This document shows, piece after piece, positions 36,903 to 45,299 of a stretch of DNA of 64,000 bases. The notes beneath the pieces were generated by a model. It worked only from the letters and a program-made list of their open reading frames with translations, searched no databases and had not been told where the DNA came from. The stretch lies in NCBI RefSeq assembly GCF_000337575.1, contig NZ_AOIM01000034.1, forward strand, positions 16,860-80,859, in the 5' to 3' direction. This DNA is from Natrialba hulunbeirensis JCM 10989. Lineage in GTDB: Archaea > Halobacteriota > Halobacteria > Halobacteriales > Natrialbaceae. The position numbers and the translations under genes were made by a program. The stretch's first letter is position 1, and each line of letters begins with the position of its first letter.

Positions 36903-39437
36903 ATGGGAACCGGGACACCACGACATCGGCCGCAGACAATCCTCTACGTCGCCGCATCCGAAGACGCGGCCCGCGACGGAGCGGCAGCACTCCAGCGCGT
37001 GCCGTCGGGTCCCGACCGCGCCGTCCGGCCGATGACCGCCGTCGAGCGGGTCGAAAGCTGGGCTGCAAACGTCGACTGTGTCGTGTTCGCCGAGACGCCG
37101 ACGACGCCCGACGGCGCGCATCTCCTCGAAGTTGCCGACGCCTGCGGAGAGACGCCGCTCGTCCTGTTCTCCGAGAGCGGCTACGGGGCGACGGCCGCAC
37201 GCTCGACCGACGGCATCGACGGCTACGTCCGACGCGATACCGACGACGCCATCTCTCACCTCGCGGACGAACTCACGTGGCTGTGTTACGGAAACGACAG
37301 CGGGTCGACGGAGACGAGCGCCGACTCAGTCGAGCAGCGCGACGGCGACAACAGCGAGACTGACACCGGCACCGATACTGACACTGACACCGCCATCGTT
37401 GCCACCGGCAAAACAGACTCGGGGACGGACACAGATACAGACACAAACACAAACACGAACACAGAACCACCCACGACAGCAACGACAGCGACCACCCACA
37501 ACAGCACAGACACACCGCTCGCCGGCATCACCAACCTGCTCTCCTGTCGCGACCGCGACCGGCTACTTGAGTCCCTCGTCTCACTCACGGCGACCTCCCT
37601 CGACAACGCCGAGTGTTGGATCTCGACGGTCAACTTCGGCGAACTCGTCGCACAAACGACGGCTGAGGGGGTCGACGCGGACGCGATCGATGCGATGCCG
37701 ACGGACGGCCCGGTCGGGACGGCCTTTCGGGCCGGCGAGTCGTACGTCGTTCCCGACATAGCGGCGGCCGAGGACGTGGAGCCACCGCTGCCAGATGTCC
37801 GCTCGCTGTGCAGTGTGCCGATCGACGATCTTGGGGTGCTGGTAGCCGCGAGTGAGACGCCGGAGCGGTTCGGGAGCGAGAGTGGGAGTGAGAACGAGGA
37901 CGAGAACGGCAACAGAAACAGGAACGCCAACAGGAACAGGAACAGAAACAGAAACGAGGCCCACAGCGATAGAGACGAACGCACAGACACCGATACCGAC
38001 GAAACCGACACCACCACAACCCCAACCACTGTCGACCAACTCGAGTTCCGCTGTGAAATCGTGGCCGCAGTCCTCGAGCGAAACCGCGCCGAGGCGCGTC
38101 TGGCGGCCGAGCGTGACCAACTCGAGACGGCCCGCGACGAAATTGCAAGCGAGCGCGACCGTCTCGCAGAGGAACAGACAGTCATCGGCGAGGCTGCCGA
38201 GCAGCTCGCGGCCGAGCGCGACCGGTTCCGGGCAGCGTTCGCCGCCGCGCCGCTACCGGCGTTGCAGTACGAACTCGAAGCCGAATCTGACCCCAATGGA
38301 GACGGCGAGGCCGTCATCACCGACGTCAACGCTGCCTTCGAAGCCACGTTCGGCGACAACCGCGAAACCCTGTGCGGTCGCTCCGTCGAGGAGTATACCA
38401 TCCCGTCCGGCCTGAGCGAGCGCGCAACTGCACTCACCAACGCACTGCATGCCGGCGAACAGCGGGTACTCGAGTGCCGTCGGGAGACGGTTGCGGGGGT
38501 GCGGGAGTTCGAGGTAACTGTAGTTCCACTAGCTAGCGATAGCGGAACCCAGCAACCGACCGAGGAACGCACGTCTGCGAGCGCTCAGACCGGACTCCTC
38601 TACTACGTCGACCGCACCGAGCAGAGCGAGACGGAGCGAGAGCTCACGGCAACCAGACGCCGACTCGATGCCATCGCGACTCTGCTCGAAGACGAGGTCC
38701 AGACGCCGCTCAACGTCGCCCGGGGCTACCTCGAACTCGTCGAGAAGACCGGTGACGCCGAACACTTCGAGGTGATCGACGACGCCCACCTGCAGCTAAC
38801 AGACCACGTCGAGTCGCTGTACGACCTCGCGGCGAGCGACGACGTGCTCGCCGAGACCGAGCCCGTGGCGATTCACGACGTGGCCCGGCGCGCCTGGATC
38901 ACCGTCGACACCGGCACGGCCGAACTCGTCACGGAATCGACGCTCGTCCTCGAGGCCGACCGGACGCGACTGCGAGAGCTATTCGAACTGGTGCTTCGAC
39001 TCGTGCTGGCCGACGGTGCTGGGCTCGACCACGCAGGTAACGGACCGACGCCGTCAGCGAGAGTCACCGTCGGCGCGACGGATGACGGCTTCTACGTTGC
39101 TCGCGATGGGCCTTCGGCGACGAGTGCTGGCGACGACTCAGTGAGGGGGGCGAGGGGAGAGAGGAAGGAGGACTCGAGTGTCGCCGACGAGACGGCGGCT
39201 GCGGCGAACGCGGATGCGCAGTCGGCATCGGCATCGGTATCGACACCACCATCTACGGAAACGGAACCGCAACTCGCCGCTTCAGCGGAGACCGAAGCGG
39301 AAGCTGCAGGCGATCTAGACGGTGCTCGCGAGCGCGTCGAACAGATCGCCGATGCCCACGGCTGGGACGTCGGGATTGCGGCGGACGACGAGCGTTCGGC
39401 GTTTGCATTCCGTGGTATCGACTCGGTTGAGTTGTGA
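36903..39437 (+). CDS. degenerate sensor histidine kinase-like protein (receiver-GAF-PAS-kinase remnants)
   Basis: An 844-residue protein from the ATG at 36903. Residues 10-105 resemble a receiver domain (TILYVAASEDAARD) without the phospho-Asp. A Thr/Asp/Asn linker precedes a GAF-like domain (LLSCRDRDRLLESLVSLTATS), then an Asn/Arg-repeat linker, coiled coil (AERDQLETARDEIASERDRL) and PAS-like domain (FRAAFAAAPLPALQYE). The dimerisation helix reads LLEDEVQTPLNVARGYLEL: the phospho-His of the usual SHDLRNPL is Asp. The ATPase part lacks the N-box Asn (FELVLRLVLAD) and the glycine box. It is probably not an active kinase; a regulatory partner role is inference. In-frame ATGs at 36804-36807 are alternatives. 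Confidence 0.7.
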   Translation: MGTGTPRHRPQTILYVAASEDAARDGAAALQRVPSGPDRAVRPMTAVERVESWAANVDCVVFAETPTTPDGAHLLEVADACGETPLVLFSESGYGATAARSTDGIDGYVRRDTDDAISHLADELTWLCYGNDSGSTETSADSVEQRDGDNSETDTGTDTDTDTAIVATGKTDSGTDTDTDTNTNTNTEPPTTATTATTHNSTDTPLAGITNLLSCRDRDRLLESLVSLTATSLDNAECWISTVNFGELVAQTTAEGVDADAIDAMPTDGPVGTAFRAGESYVVPDIAAAEDVEPPLPDVRSLCSVPIDDLGVLVAASETPERFGSESGSENEDENGNRNRNANRNRNRNRNEAHSDRDERTDTDTDETDTTTTPTTVDQLEFRCEIVAAVLERNRAEARLAAERDQLETARDEIASERDRLAEEQTVIGEAAEQLAAERDRFRAAFAAAPLPALQYELEAESDPNGDGEAVITDVNAAFEATFGDNRETLCGRSVEEYTIPSGLSERATALTNALHAGEQRVLECRRETVAGVREFEVTVVPLASDSGTQQPTEERTSASAQTGLLYYVDRTEQSETERELTATRRRLDAIATLLEDEVQTPLNVARGYLELVEKTGDAEHFEVIDDAHLQLTDHVESLYDLAASDDVLAETEPVAIHDVARRAWITVDTGTAELVTESTLVLEADRTRLRELFELVLRLVLADGAGLDHAGNGPTPSARVTVGATDDGFYVARDGPSATSAGDDSVRGARGERKEDSSVADETAAAANADAQSASASVSTPPSTETEPQLAASAETEAEAAGDLDGARERVEQIADAHGWDVGIAADDERSAFAFRGIDSVEL

Positions 39438-39535
39438 TCGGTGACCGCAACCCATCGACTTCTGACGTCGACCCTCGTCCCCGCCTTCGGACGTTTCTGA
39501 GACGAACCGAAACGAACCGAAACGAAAAGCCGTCG

Positions 39536-40555
39536 CTACTGGTGCTCGAGCGCCAACGACGCCAACATCGCCTCGAGTTGGAGTCGCTCGTTCGCCCCCT
39601 CCGTGATCCTGAAATCGACCTCGCCGAGGCGTTCGAGCAGCCGAACCGTCTCCTTTTCCGGAATGTCGAACTCCCAGGCCGAGCGGTGGAGCTGGTCGAT
39701 CACGTCACCGCCTGCAAGGCCGCGGTCAGTGAGGAGGTCCTCGAGTGACGCGCGTGCAGCGGTGAAGTCGCCGGCGATAGCCTGGTCGACCATCTCCTCG
39801 ACCTCTTCGGGCCGTGCGGTCGCGGTAATCGCGAAGACCGTCTCCTCGTCGACGGTTTCGCCCATCACGGCCGCAGCCTGCAGGGCATTGATCGCCTTTC
39901 GCATGTCGCCGTCGGCCGCGTAGACCAGCGCGTCGACGCCGTCATCGGTGACCTCGATATCCTGATCGGCGGCGATTTCGCGAACCTGCGCCTCGATGGC
40001 GGTTTCGGTGAGCTGGGTAAAGCGGAACACCGCACATCGAGACTGAATTGGATCGATGATCTGACTCGAGTAGTTACACGAGAGGATGAAGCGGGTGTTG
40101 TTCGAGAACTGCTCCATCGTCCGGCGAAGGGCGGACTGGGCGTCGGAGGTGAGTGCGTCAGCCTCGTCCAGGAAGATGATGCGGTGGTCGTAGCCGCCGA
40201 AGGAGGCGCGCGCGAAGTCTTTAATGCGGTCGCGGACGACGTCGATCCCGCGCTGGTCGGAGGCGTTGAGTTCGAGGAAGTTCTCACGCCAGTCGTCGTC
40301 GTAGACCTCGCGGGCAATAGCCTGTGCGGCGGTCGTCTTCCCGGTGCCGGCCGGCCCTGCAAACATGAGGTGGGGCAGGTCGTCCTGTTCGACGTACCGC
40401 TGGAGCCGCGGAACGATGTTTTCGTGGCCTTTGATCTCGTCTAAGTACTCCGGCCGATACTTCTCGATCCAGACCTCGGTCCGCCCGGCAGTCGACTCGG
40501 CGACCTCGGTGTCGGTATCGGTCTCGGCCTCAGTCGCGCCGTCGGCGTCGCTCAT
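39536..40555 (-). CDS. rfcS: replication factor C small subunit
   Basis: A 339-residue AAA+ clamp loader subunit. Motifs: N-terminal [20 protein letters not shown], Walker [13 protein letters not shown], Walker [11 protein letters not shown], sensor 1 [15 protein letters not shown] and the SRC arginine finger (QSRCAVFRF). It loads the sliding clamp PCNA onto primed DNA as part of the RFC complex with the large subunit, which is not in the window. The first 30 residues are an acidic tail. No intein is present. Confidence 0.95.
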   Translation of the reverse strand: MSDADGATEAETDTDTEVAESTAGRTEVWIEKYRPEYLDEIKGHENIVPRLQRYVEQDDLPHLMFAGPAGTGKTTAAQAIAREVYDDDWRENFLELNASDQRGIDVVRDRIKDFARASFGGYDHRIIFLDEADALTSDAQSALRRTMEQFSNNTRFILSCNYSSQIIDPIQSRCAVFRFTQLTETAIEAQVREIAADQDIEVTDDGVDALVYAADGDMRKAINALQAAAVMGETVDEETVFAITATARPEEVEEMVDQAIAGDFTAARASLEDLLTDRGLAGGDVIDQLHRSAWEFDIPEKETVRLLERLGEVDFRITEGANERLQLEAMLASLALEHQ

Positions 40556-40745
40556 ACCGGGTCAAGGGACGGGCCGAAGATAAATCGACCGAACGATGGT
40601 GCGCGACGGGCCCTGACTGCGAATCGGAGGGCACTGTCACCCTGAGCGGTGTACGACACGGTCGACATGTGTGGTCATCAATCGTCCCGGAAACGAACTG
40701 GTCCAGACGTTTACCGAATGACAGGTTTTTCACCACTCACGGTGA

Positions 40746-41921
40746 ATGGGTGATATGGAAGGTGTTACCAATGGACGGTCGAGGCGCTCGACCGCGTTCG
40801 TCCTCCTCGTCGTTGTCCTCGTCGGCTGTGCTGCGTTCTCGGCACCCGTCGCCGCACAGTCCGAGACGCGCGCCGGGGGGACCATCACCATCGGACCTGA
40901 CGAGACCGTCGACAGTCTCAACGCTTTCGGTGGCACGGTCGTCGTCGAGGGAACGGTCACCGGAGACGTCAGCGCTGCCGCGGGTGACGTTCGAATCGAT
41001 GGCAACGTGGGTGGCGACGTCGAGGCCGGCGCCGGAAGCGTCACGATCACCGGCGACATCGGCGGTGACGTCAACGCCGCGACTGGCGGACTTGAAATCG
41101 CCGAAGGTGCAACGATCGGTGGCAGCCTCGCCGCCGGCGCGGGGAGTGTGGCCATCGACGGAACGATCGACGGCGACGCCGAACTCGGGGCCGAAACGAC
41201 GACTCTCGGCGAGGAGGCCGCGATCGGCGGTGACCTGCGCTACGGCGGCGACCTCCAGGGGAACACTGACGCCGTCGCAGGCGAAATCGAGTACGACTCC
41301 ACGCTCGGCGGCGAGTGGGCCCCGACGTTCGAGCCGATCGGATCGCTGCTCGCCTCGGCGTACATCTTCGTGCTGAACCTGCTCCTCGGAGCCGCGCTGC
41401 TCGCTATCTTCCCGCGGTTCTCCGATTCCGTGGCGGGCCAGGTTTCTCAGAAGCCCGTCCGCTCCGGTCTGGTTGGACTTGGTGTGCTCATCGGCGTCCC
41501 GCTCTTGCTGATCGCGCTTGCGATCACGATCGTCGGCATCCCGTTCTCGCTCGTCGGCGGACTCCTGTTCGCACTGATCATCTGGGTCGGAATTATCTAC
41601 GGCCGCTTCGCCGTCGCAGCGTGGCTGCTCTCCGCCGGCGGGATCGACAACCGGTGGCTCGCCCTCGTCGTCGGGCTGGTCGGCGGCGCACTCCTCGCGC
41701 AGATCCCCTGGATCGGCGGGCTGTTGAACTTCCTGTTCTTCCTGCTTGGGCTCGGTGCGCTCGCTCTCGCACTGGTCAAGCACCGGCGAACGAGTCGCGA
41801 ACAGCGCCGAGAGCGGGACCCACAGCCGTACTCCCATCCCGGCCCGCGGCGCGACCAGCCGCGCCGACGCGATCCGGACGGCCGCGACGGATTCGATCAG
41901 GACGACCCGACAACTGACTAA
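40746..41921 (+). CDS. polymer-forming (bactofilin-like) membrane protein
   Basis: A 391-residue protein with an N-terminal hydrophobic signal (FVLLVVVLVGCAAFSAPVAAQ) and a repetitive beta region at about 45-190 with units such as VVVEGTVTGDVSAAAGDVRIDG, typical of bactofilin/DUF583 solenoids. Four or so membrane helices follow (about 200-345) and then a basic, Arg/Pro/Asp-rich cytoplasmic tail. The solenoid would lie outside the membrane. A short-repeat intergenic region follows. An alternative start is the ATG at 40755. Confidence 0.82.
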   Translation: MGDMEGVTNGRSRRSTAFVLLVVVLVGCAAFSAPVAAQSETRAGGTITIGPDETVDSLNAFGGTVVVEGTVTGDVSAAAGDVRIDGNVGGDVEAGAGSVTITGDIGGDVNAATGGLEIAEGATIGGSLAAGAGSVAIDGTIDGDAELGAETTTLGEEAAIGGDLRYGGDLQGNTDAVAGEIEYDSTLGGEWAPTFEPIGSLLASAYIFVLNLLLGAALLAIFPRFSDSVAGQVSQKPVRSGLVGLGVLIGVPLLLIALAITIVGIPFSLVGGLLFALIIWVGIIYGRFAVAAWLLSAGGIDNRWLALVVGLVGGALLAQIPWIGGLLNFLFFLLGLGALALALVKHRRTSREQRRERDPQPYSHPGPRRDQPRRRDPDGRDGFDQDDPTTD

Positions 41922-41965
41922 CGTCACGGAATCTCTCTGTCGCCGTTCAGGGAGCGCGACGGCCG

Positions 41966-42007
41966 CGAACAACGAACAGCGAACGGCGAACAACGAACGG
42001 CGAACGA
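41966..42007. repeat. heptanucleotide tandem repeat upstream of the SAMP gene
   Basis: Six units of CGAACNN (CGAACAA, CGAACAG, CGAACGG, CGAACAA, CGAACGG, CGAACGA) end 33 bases before the SAMP2-like start, where promoter elements would be expected. Confidence 0.7.
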
Positions 42008-42040
42008 CGTGCTCAAGTTTCACCCGCCGTAACACCATCC

Positions 42041-42301
42041 ATGCGCGTCACCGTCGACGTCAAAGGCGAGGAGACACACGAGATTTCGCTCGCCGACCTC
42101 CGTGAGATCGGTGGCGACTCGAGTGCAGACACTGCTGAAGACAAAGAAGCAAAACCGACGTATGCCGACCTGCTTCGAGAAATCGACTTGAGTCCCCACG
42201 AGGTGAGCGTGCTGGTTGAGGGACGGCCAGTGCCGGAGGATCAACCGGTCGAGAGCGAGCAGGTGACGGTGTTGCGGTTGATTAAGGGTGGGAGTCGGTA
42301 G
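42041..42301 (+). CDS. samp2: SAMP2-like ubiquitin-fold small modifier protein
   Basis: An 86-residue beta-grasp protein: MRVTVDVKGEETHEISLADL, then LSPHEVSVLVEGRPVPEDQPVE and VTVLRLIKGGSR. It closely resembles SAMP2 of Haloferax, which is attached to target lysines by its C-terminal Gly-Gly through the E1-like UbaA and also serves in tRNA thiolation. Two oddities: about 18 extra residues after the first strand (REIGGDSSADTAEDKEAKP), and Ser-Arg after the Gly-Gly, which would have to be trimmed before activation. No ubaA or JAMM protease gene is in the window. Confidence 0.85.
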   Translation: MRVTVDVKGEETHEISLADLREIGGDSSADTAEDKEAKPTYADLLREIDLSPHEVSVLVEGRPVPEDQPVESEQVTVLRLIKGGSR

Positions 42302-42348
42302 CCGTGGCCGGTAGCTGATAGCCAACACTACCGCGAGACGACGGAGCC

Positions 42349-43584
42349 TCAGGCGTTGACGTGCGTTACCTCGTAGCCGTGATCACGAATCGAGCGGATA
42401 ATTGCCCGCGCCTGTCCCGCGCCGCTGGTCTCGATCTGGAAGTCGAGGTGCGCCTCGCCGACATCGAGTTCCGGCGCCGAGCGGTCGTGGCGCACCGTCT
42501 GAATGTTGGCGTTATGGTCGGCGATGACGCCCGAAATCTCCTCCATTTTGCCTGACTGATCGTCGATTCGCACGCGAAGCCGTAGCAGTTGTTCCCGATC
42601 GGAAAGCGCGTGGACGAGCACCGTCTGGAGCATCGTCATATCGAGGTTCCCGCCGCAGAGCAGGGCCATCACCGTCTCGCCTTCGACGTCGAGTTCGTCG
42701 CTGATAATCGCTGCAACCGAGGCCGCGCCAGCCCCCTCGACGACCTGCTTTGCACGCTCGAGAAGGAGCAAAATCGCTCGTGCAATTTCACCGTCGGTCA
42801 CCGTCACCACGTCGTCGACGTGCTCCTCGATGAGCGAGAGCGTCAACTCCGAGACGCCGCCGGTCGCGATGCCGTCGGCGATCGTGTTCACCGACTCGAG
42901 TGAGATCGGTGCACCCTTCTGGAGGCTATCGGGAACGGTGGCCGCGTCGGTTGCCTGGACACCCACGACACGAGTCTCAGGCGAGTGCTCGGCGAACGCG
43001 GTCGCGATGCCGGCGATGAGGCCACCGCCGCCGATTGGGACGACGACAGTGTCGACCTCCGGCAGGTCCTCGTACATCTCGAGGCCGAGGGTACCCTGTC
43101 CGGCGACGATCGCCGGGTCGTCGTAGGCGTGGACGAACTCGACGTCCGTGCCGTCGACGAGGTCTTCGGCGAAGTCCATCGCCTCGCGGAAGTCGGTGCC
43201 GACGAGTTCGACGTCCGCGCCGTACCCTCTCGTCGCATCGACCTTCGCCTGTGGTGCGGTCCGGGGCATGACGATGGTCGAGTCGATACCGAGTTTCGTC
43301 GCGGCGAGTGCGACCCCCTGGGCGTGATTGCCCGCGCTCGCGGCGACGACGCGGTCGGTCCCGTCCTCGGCAACGCACTGTGCGATCTTGTTGTACGCGC
43401 CGCGGGTCTTGAACGAACCCGTCCACTGGAGGTGCTCCATCTTGAGGAACACCTCGCCACCGGTCAGTTCGTCGAGCGACGTGCTCCGCTCGACGGGCGT
43501 TCGCTTAACAACCGACTCGTCGTCGAACCGGTCGCGAGCGGCCTCGATATCGGCGATATCGACAGAGTCTGAATGTTGCACCAT
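42349..43584 (-). CDS. ilvA: threonine ammonia-lyase
   Basis: A 411-residue PLP enzyme of fold type II. The PLP lysine is in WTGSFKTRGAYNKI, the Asn-containing ASAGNHAQGVA contacts the carboxylate, and the glycine loop is VVPIGGGGLIAGIA. The C-terminal 80 residues form a single ACT domain (LRLRVRIDDQSGKMEEISGV). It deaminates threonine to 2-oxobutanoate for isoleucine synthesis or catabolism; the single ACT domain fits the shorter, catabolic-like or mixed class. Monocistronic, divergent from the GNAT gene. Confidence 0.92.
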   Translation of the reverse strand: MVQHSDSVDIADIEAARDRFDDESVVKRTPVERSTSLDELTGGEVFLKMEHLQWTGSFKTRGAYNKIAQCVAEDGTDRVVAASAGNHAQGVALAATKLGIDSTIVMPRTAPQAKVDATRGYGADVELVGTDFREAMDFAEDLVDGTDVEFVHAYDDPAIVAGQGTLGLEMYEDLPEVDTVVVPIGGGGLIAGIATAFAEHSPETRVVGVQATDAATVPDSLQKGAPISLESVNTIADGIATGGVSELTLSLIEEHVDDVVTVTDGEIARAILLLLERAKQVVEGAGAASVAAIISDELDVEGETVMALLCGGNLDMTMLQTVLVHALSDREQLLRLRVRIDDQSGKMEEISGVIADHNANIQTVRHDRSAPELDVGEAHLDFQIETSGAGQARAIIRSIRDHGYEVTHVNA

Positions 43585-43767
43585 TGTACAGCGTTAAGTA
43601 CCTCATCCCAGCAATCGGGAATAATAGTTCGGGTTGCACGCCGAAAGTCGTGATCCTGACCACGAGCCACAAACTACGACCGCGGTATAGTACGGTACAG
43701 TACAGCACCGGCGACGACGAACTCACCAACCAACGCACTGTTGACACCCGACGACGAACACGACTAC

Positions 43768-44505
43768 ATGGCTGGCGACATCCACGTCCGCACCGCCACA
43801 GCCGCGGACGAACTCGAGATCCGTCGCATTCTCGACGCCGCGATGCTCACATTTGGGGACCTCGAGACACGGCTTGCGGTGGGAGACGTACTCGTTGCCG
43901 GCGACTGGCAGGGCGGTTCGACTGACTCCAACCACACGCCAGAATCCGAGGAAGCCAGCCCGCGAGCCGACGAACGAATCCTCGGCACGCTGGTTCTGGC
44001 TCCGGTTCCACCCGAAACAGACGGGTGCAGTACTGGAACAGAGGGTGCTGCCGAGACAAACGAGTCCATAGAACCGGCCCGCGAGAGCGCACACATCGCC
44101 GCAATCGCCGTCCGACGACGCCACCGCGGACAGGGAATCGGACGGGCGCTCGTCACGTGCGTACTCGAGTCCGAATCCGAGTCTGAGTCCGAGTCCGTTC
44201 CCGAGCGACGAGTGACGGCACACTTCGATGCGGATGTACGGCCTTTTTACGAGTCGCTTGGGTTTGCGATCGAGCCAATCGAGGTGAGCCAGGAAGCCGG
44301 GTCGGCCGAATTAGGCGGGCACGACAACGCAACCGGAGCCGATCAGTTTCGTGGCATCGCCGTCGCCACCGACGACGAGTCGGACATTGACACTGGCAGC
44401 GACACCGACACAGACAGCGACACCGACACCAACAGCAACACAGACAGCGACACCAACACCAACAGCAACACAGACAGCGAAACCGACTCGGCGACTGATC
44501 GGTAG
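43768..44505 (+). CDS. GNAT family acetyltransferase
   Basis: A 245-residue protein from the ATG at 43768 (a TTG nine codons upstream is possible). The acetyl-CoA loop is visible as RRRHRGQGIGRALV, with AAIAV before it and DVRPFYESLGFAIEP after. Hydrophilic inserts fill about 50-95, and an ESESESES run follows the CoA motif. The last 60 residues are an Asp/Thr/Ser/Asn repeat tail (SDTDTDSDTDTNSNTDSD). The catalytic core is conserved; the acceptor is unknown. Confidence 0.85.
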   Translation: MAGDIHVRTATAADELEIRRILDAAMLTFGDLETRLAVGDVLVAGDWQGGSTDSNHTPESEEASPRADERILGTLVLAPVPPETDGCSTGTEGAAETNESIEPARESAHIAAIAVRRRHRGQGIGRALVTCVLESESESESESVPERRVTAHFDADVRPFYESLGFAIEPIEVSQEAGSAELGGHDNATGADQFRGIAVATDDESDIDTGSDTDTDSDTDTNSNTDSDTNTNSNTDSETDSATDR

Positions 44506-44607
44506 TACTCGAGTTCGGCGAGTCAGTCGAGAGGGAGACGGTTCCATCGGTCCCGATCGTTGTGAGAAACAGTTGGAACTAATACATCGGCTCGCTGTCG
44601 TAACGGT

Positions 44608-45213
44608 ATGGCTCCCCGTCGACCCGGTTCGAACTCGCGTCGTCGAGAGTGGCACGCGCTCGTCGAACAGTATACACCGGATGGATCGCTCGGCCGGTTC
44701 CTCCTCGGTGCACCGATCGGGACGATTGGATTCTGGTTCCTGTTAATCGCTCTCCTCGAGATACCACGCGGCGGGGTCACACTCGGAGTGCTGTTCTGGA
44801 CACCGGCACTACTCGGCGCGTCAGTTGCGATGCTGGTGTTCGCCGTACTAATGCTCTGGCCGATCTACCTCTCGCTCATCGGGAACGTCGAGTCGACGGA
44901 AGCGTACGCCGAGTCGGTAACCGGCGAGTCGAAATCGACGGGGACCACGTCCGTTAGTGGTTCGACCACGGGACACACTTCGCCACCGACCGGAACACCG
45001 GCGGCGGGGGCTCGGTCTCACTCAACTCGAGACGAGAGCCACTCCGGGTCCGAATCGAGTGACCCATTCGAAGAGCTCAAGCGGCAGTACACAGCCGGCA
45101 AGATCAGCGAGGAGGAGTTCGAGCGACGGGTCGAGGCACAGCTCGACGGCGGTGACGGGGCCAACACAAACCGCGCGAGCGACGGCGAGACCGAGCTCAC
45201 CGACCGTCGCTGA
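44608..45213 (+). CDS. SHOCT-domain membrane protein
   Basis: A 201-residue protein with two helices (about 33-53 and 59-85: GTIGFWFLLIALLEI and TPALLGASVAMLVFAVLML), a Ser/Thr/Gly linker, and a C-terminal SHOCT domain (DPFEELKRQYTAGKISEEEFERRVEAQL, read in two parts). SHOCT domains are short oligomerisation modules found at termini of many prokaryotic proteins. Function unknown. It stands between two unrelated genes. Confidence 0.82.
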   Translation: MAPRRPGSNSRRREWHALVEQYTPDGSLGRFLLGAPIGTIGFWFLLIALLEIPRGGVTLGVLFWTPALLGASVAMLVFAVLMLWPIYLSLIGNVESTEAYAESVTGESKSTGTTSVSGSTTGHTSPPTGTPAAGARSHSTRDESHSGSESSDPFEELKRQYTAGKISEEEFERRVEAQLDGGDGANTNRASDGETELTDRR

Positions 45214-45299
45214 GCAGTCGGCCTGCGGCCTGAACACACCAAACTAAACATCGCTGGGCTGTCAGCTAAAATATACTGGACTGAGCAGAGCGTCGCTGA

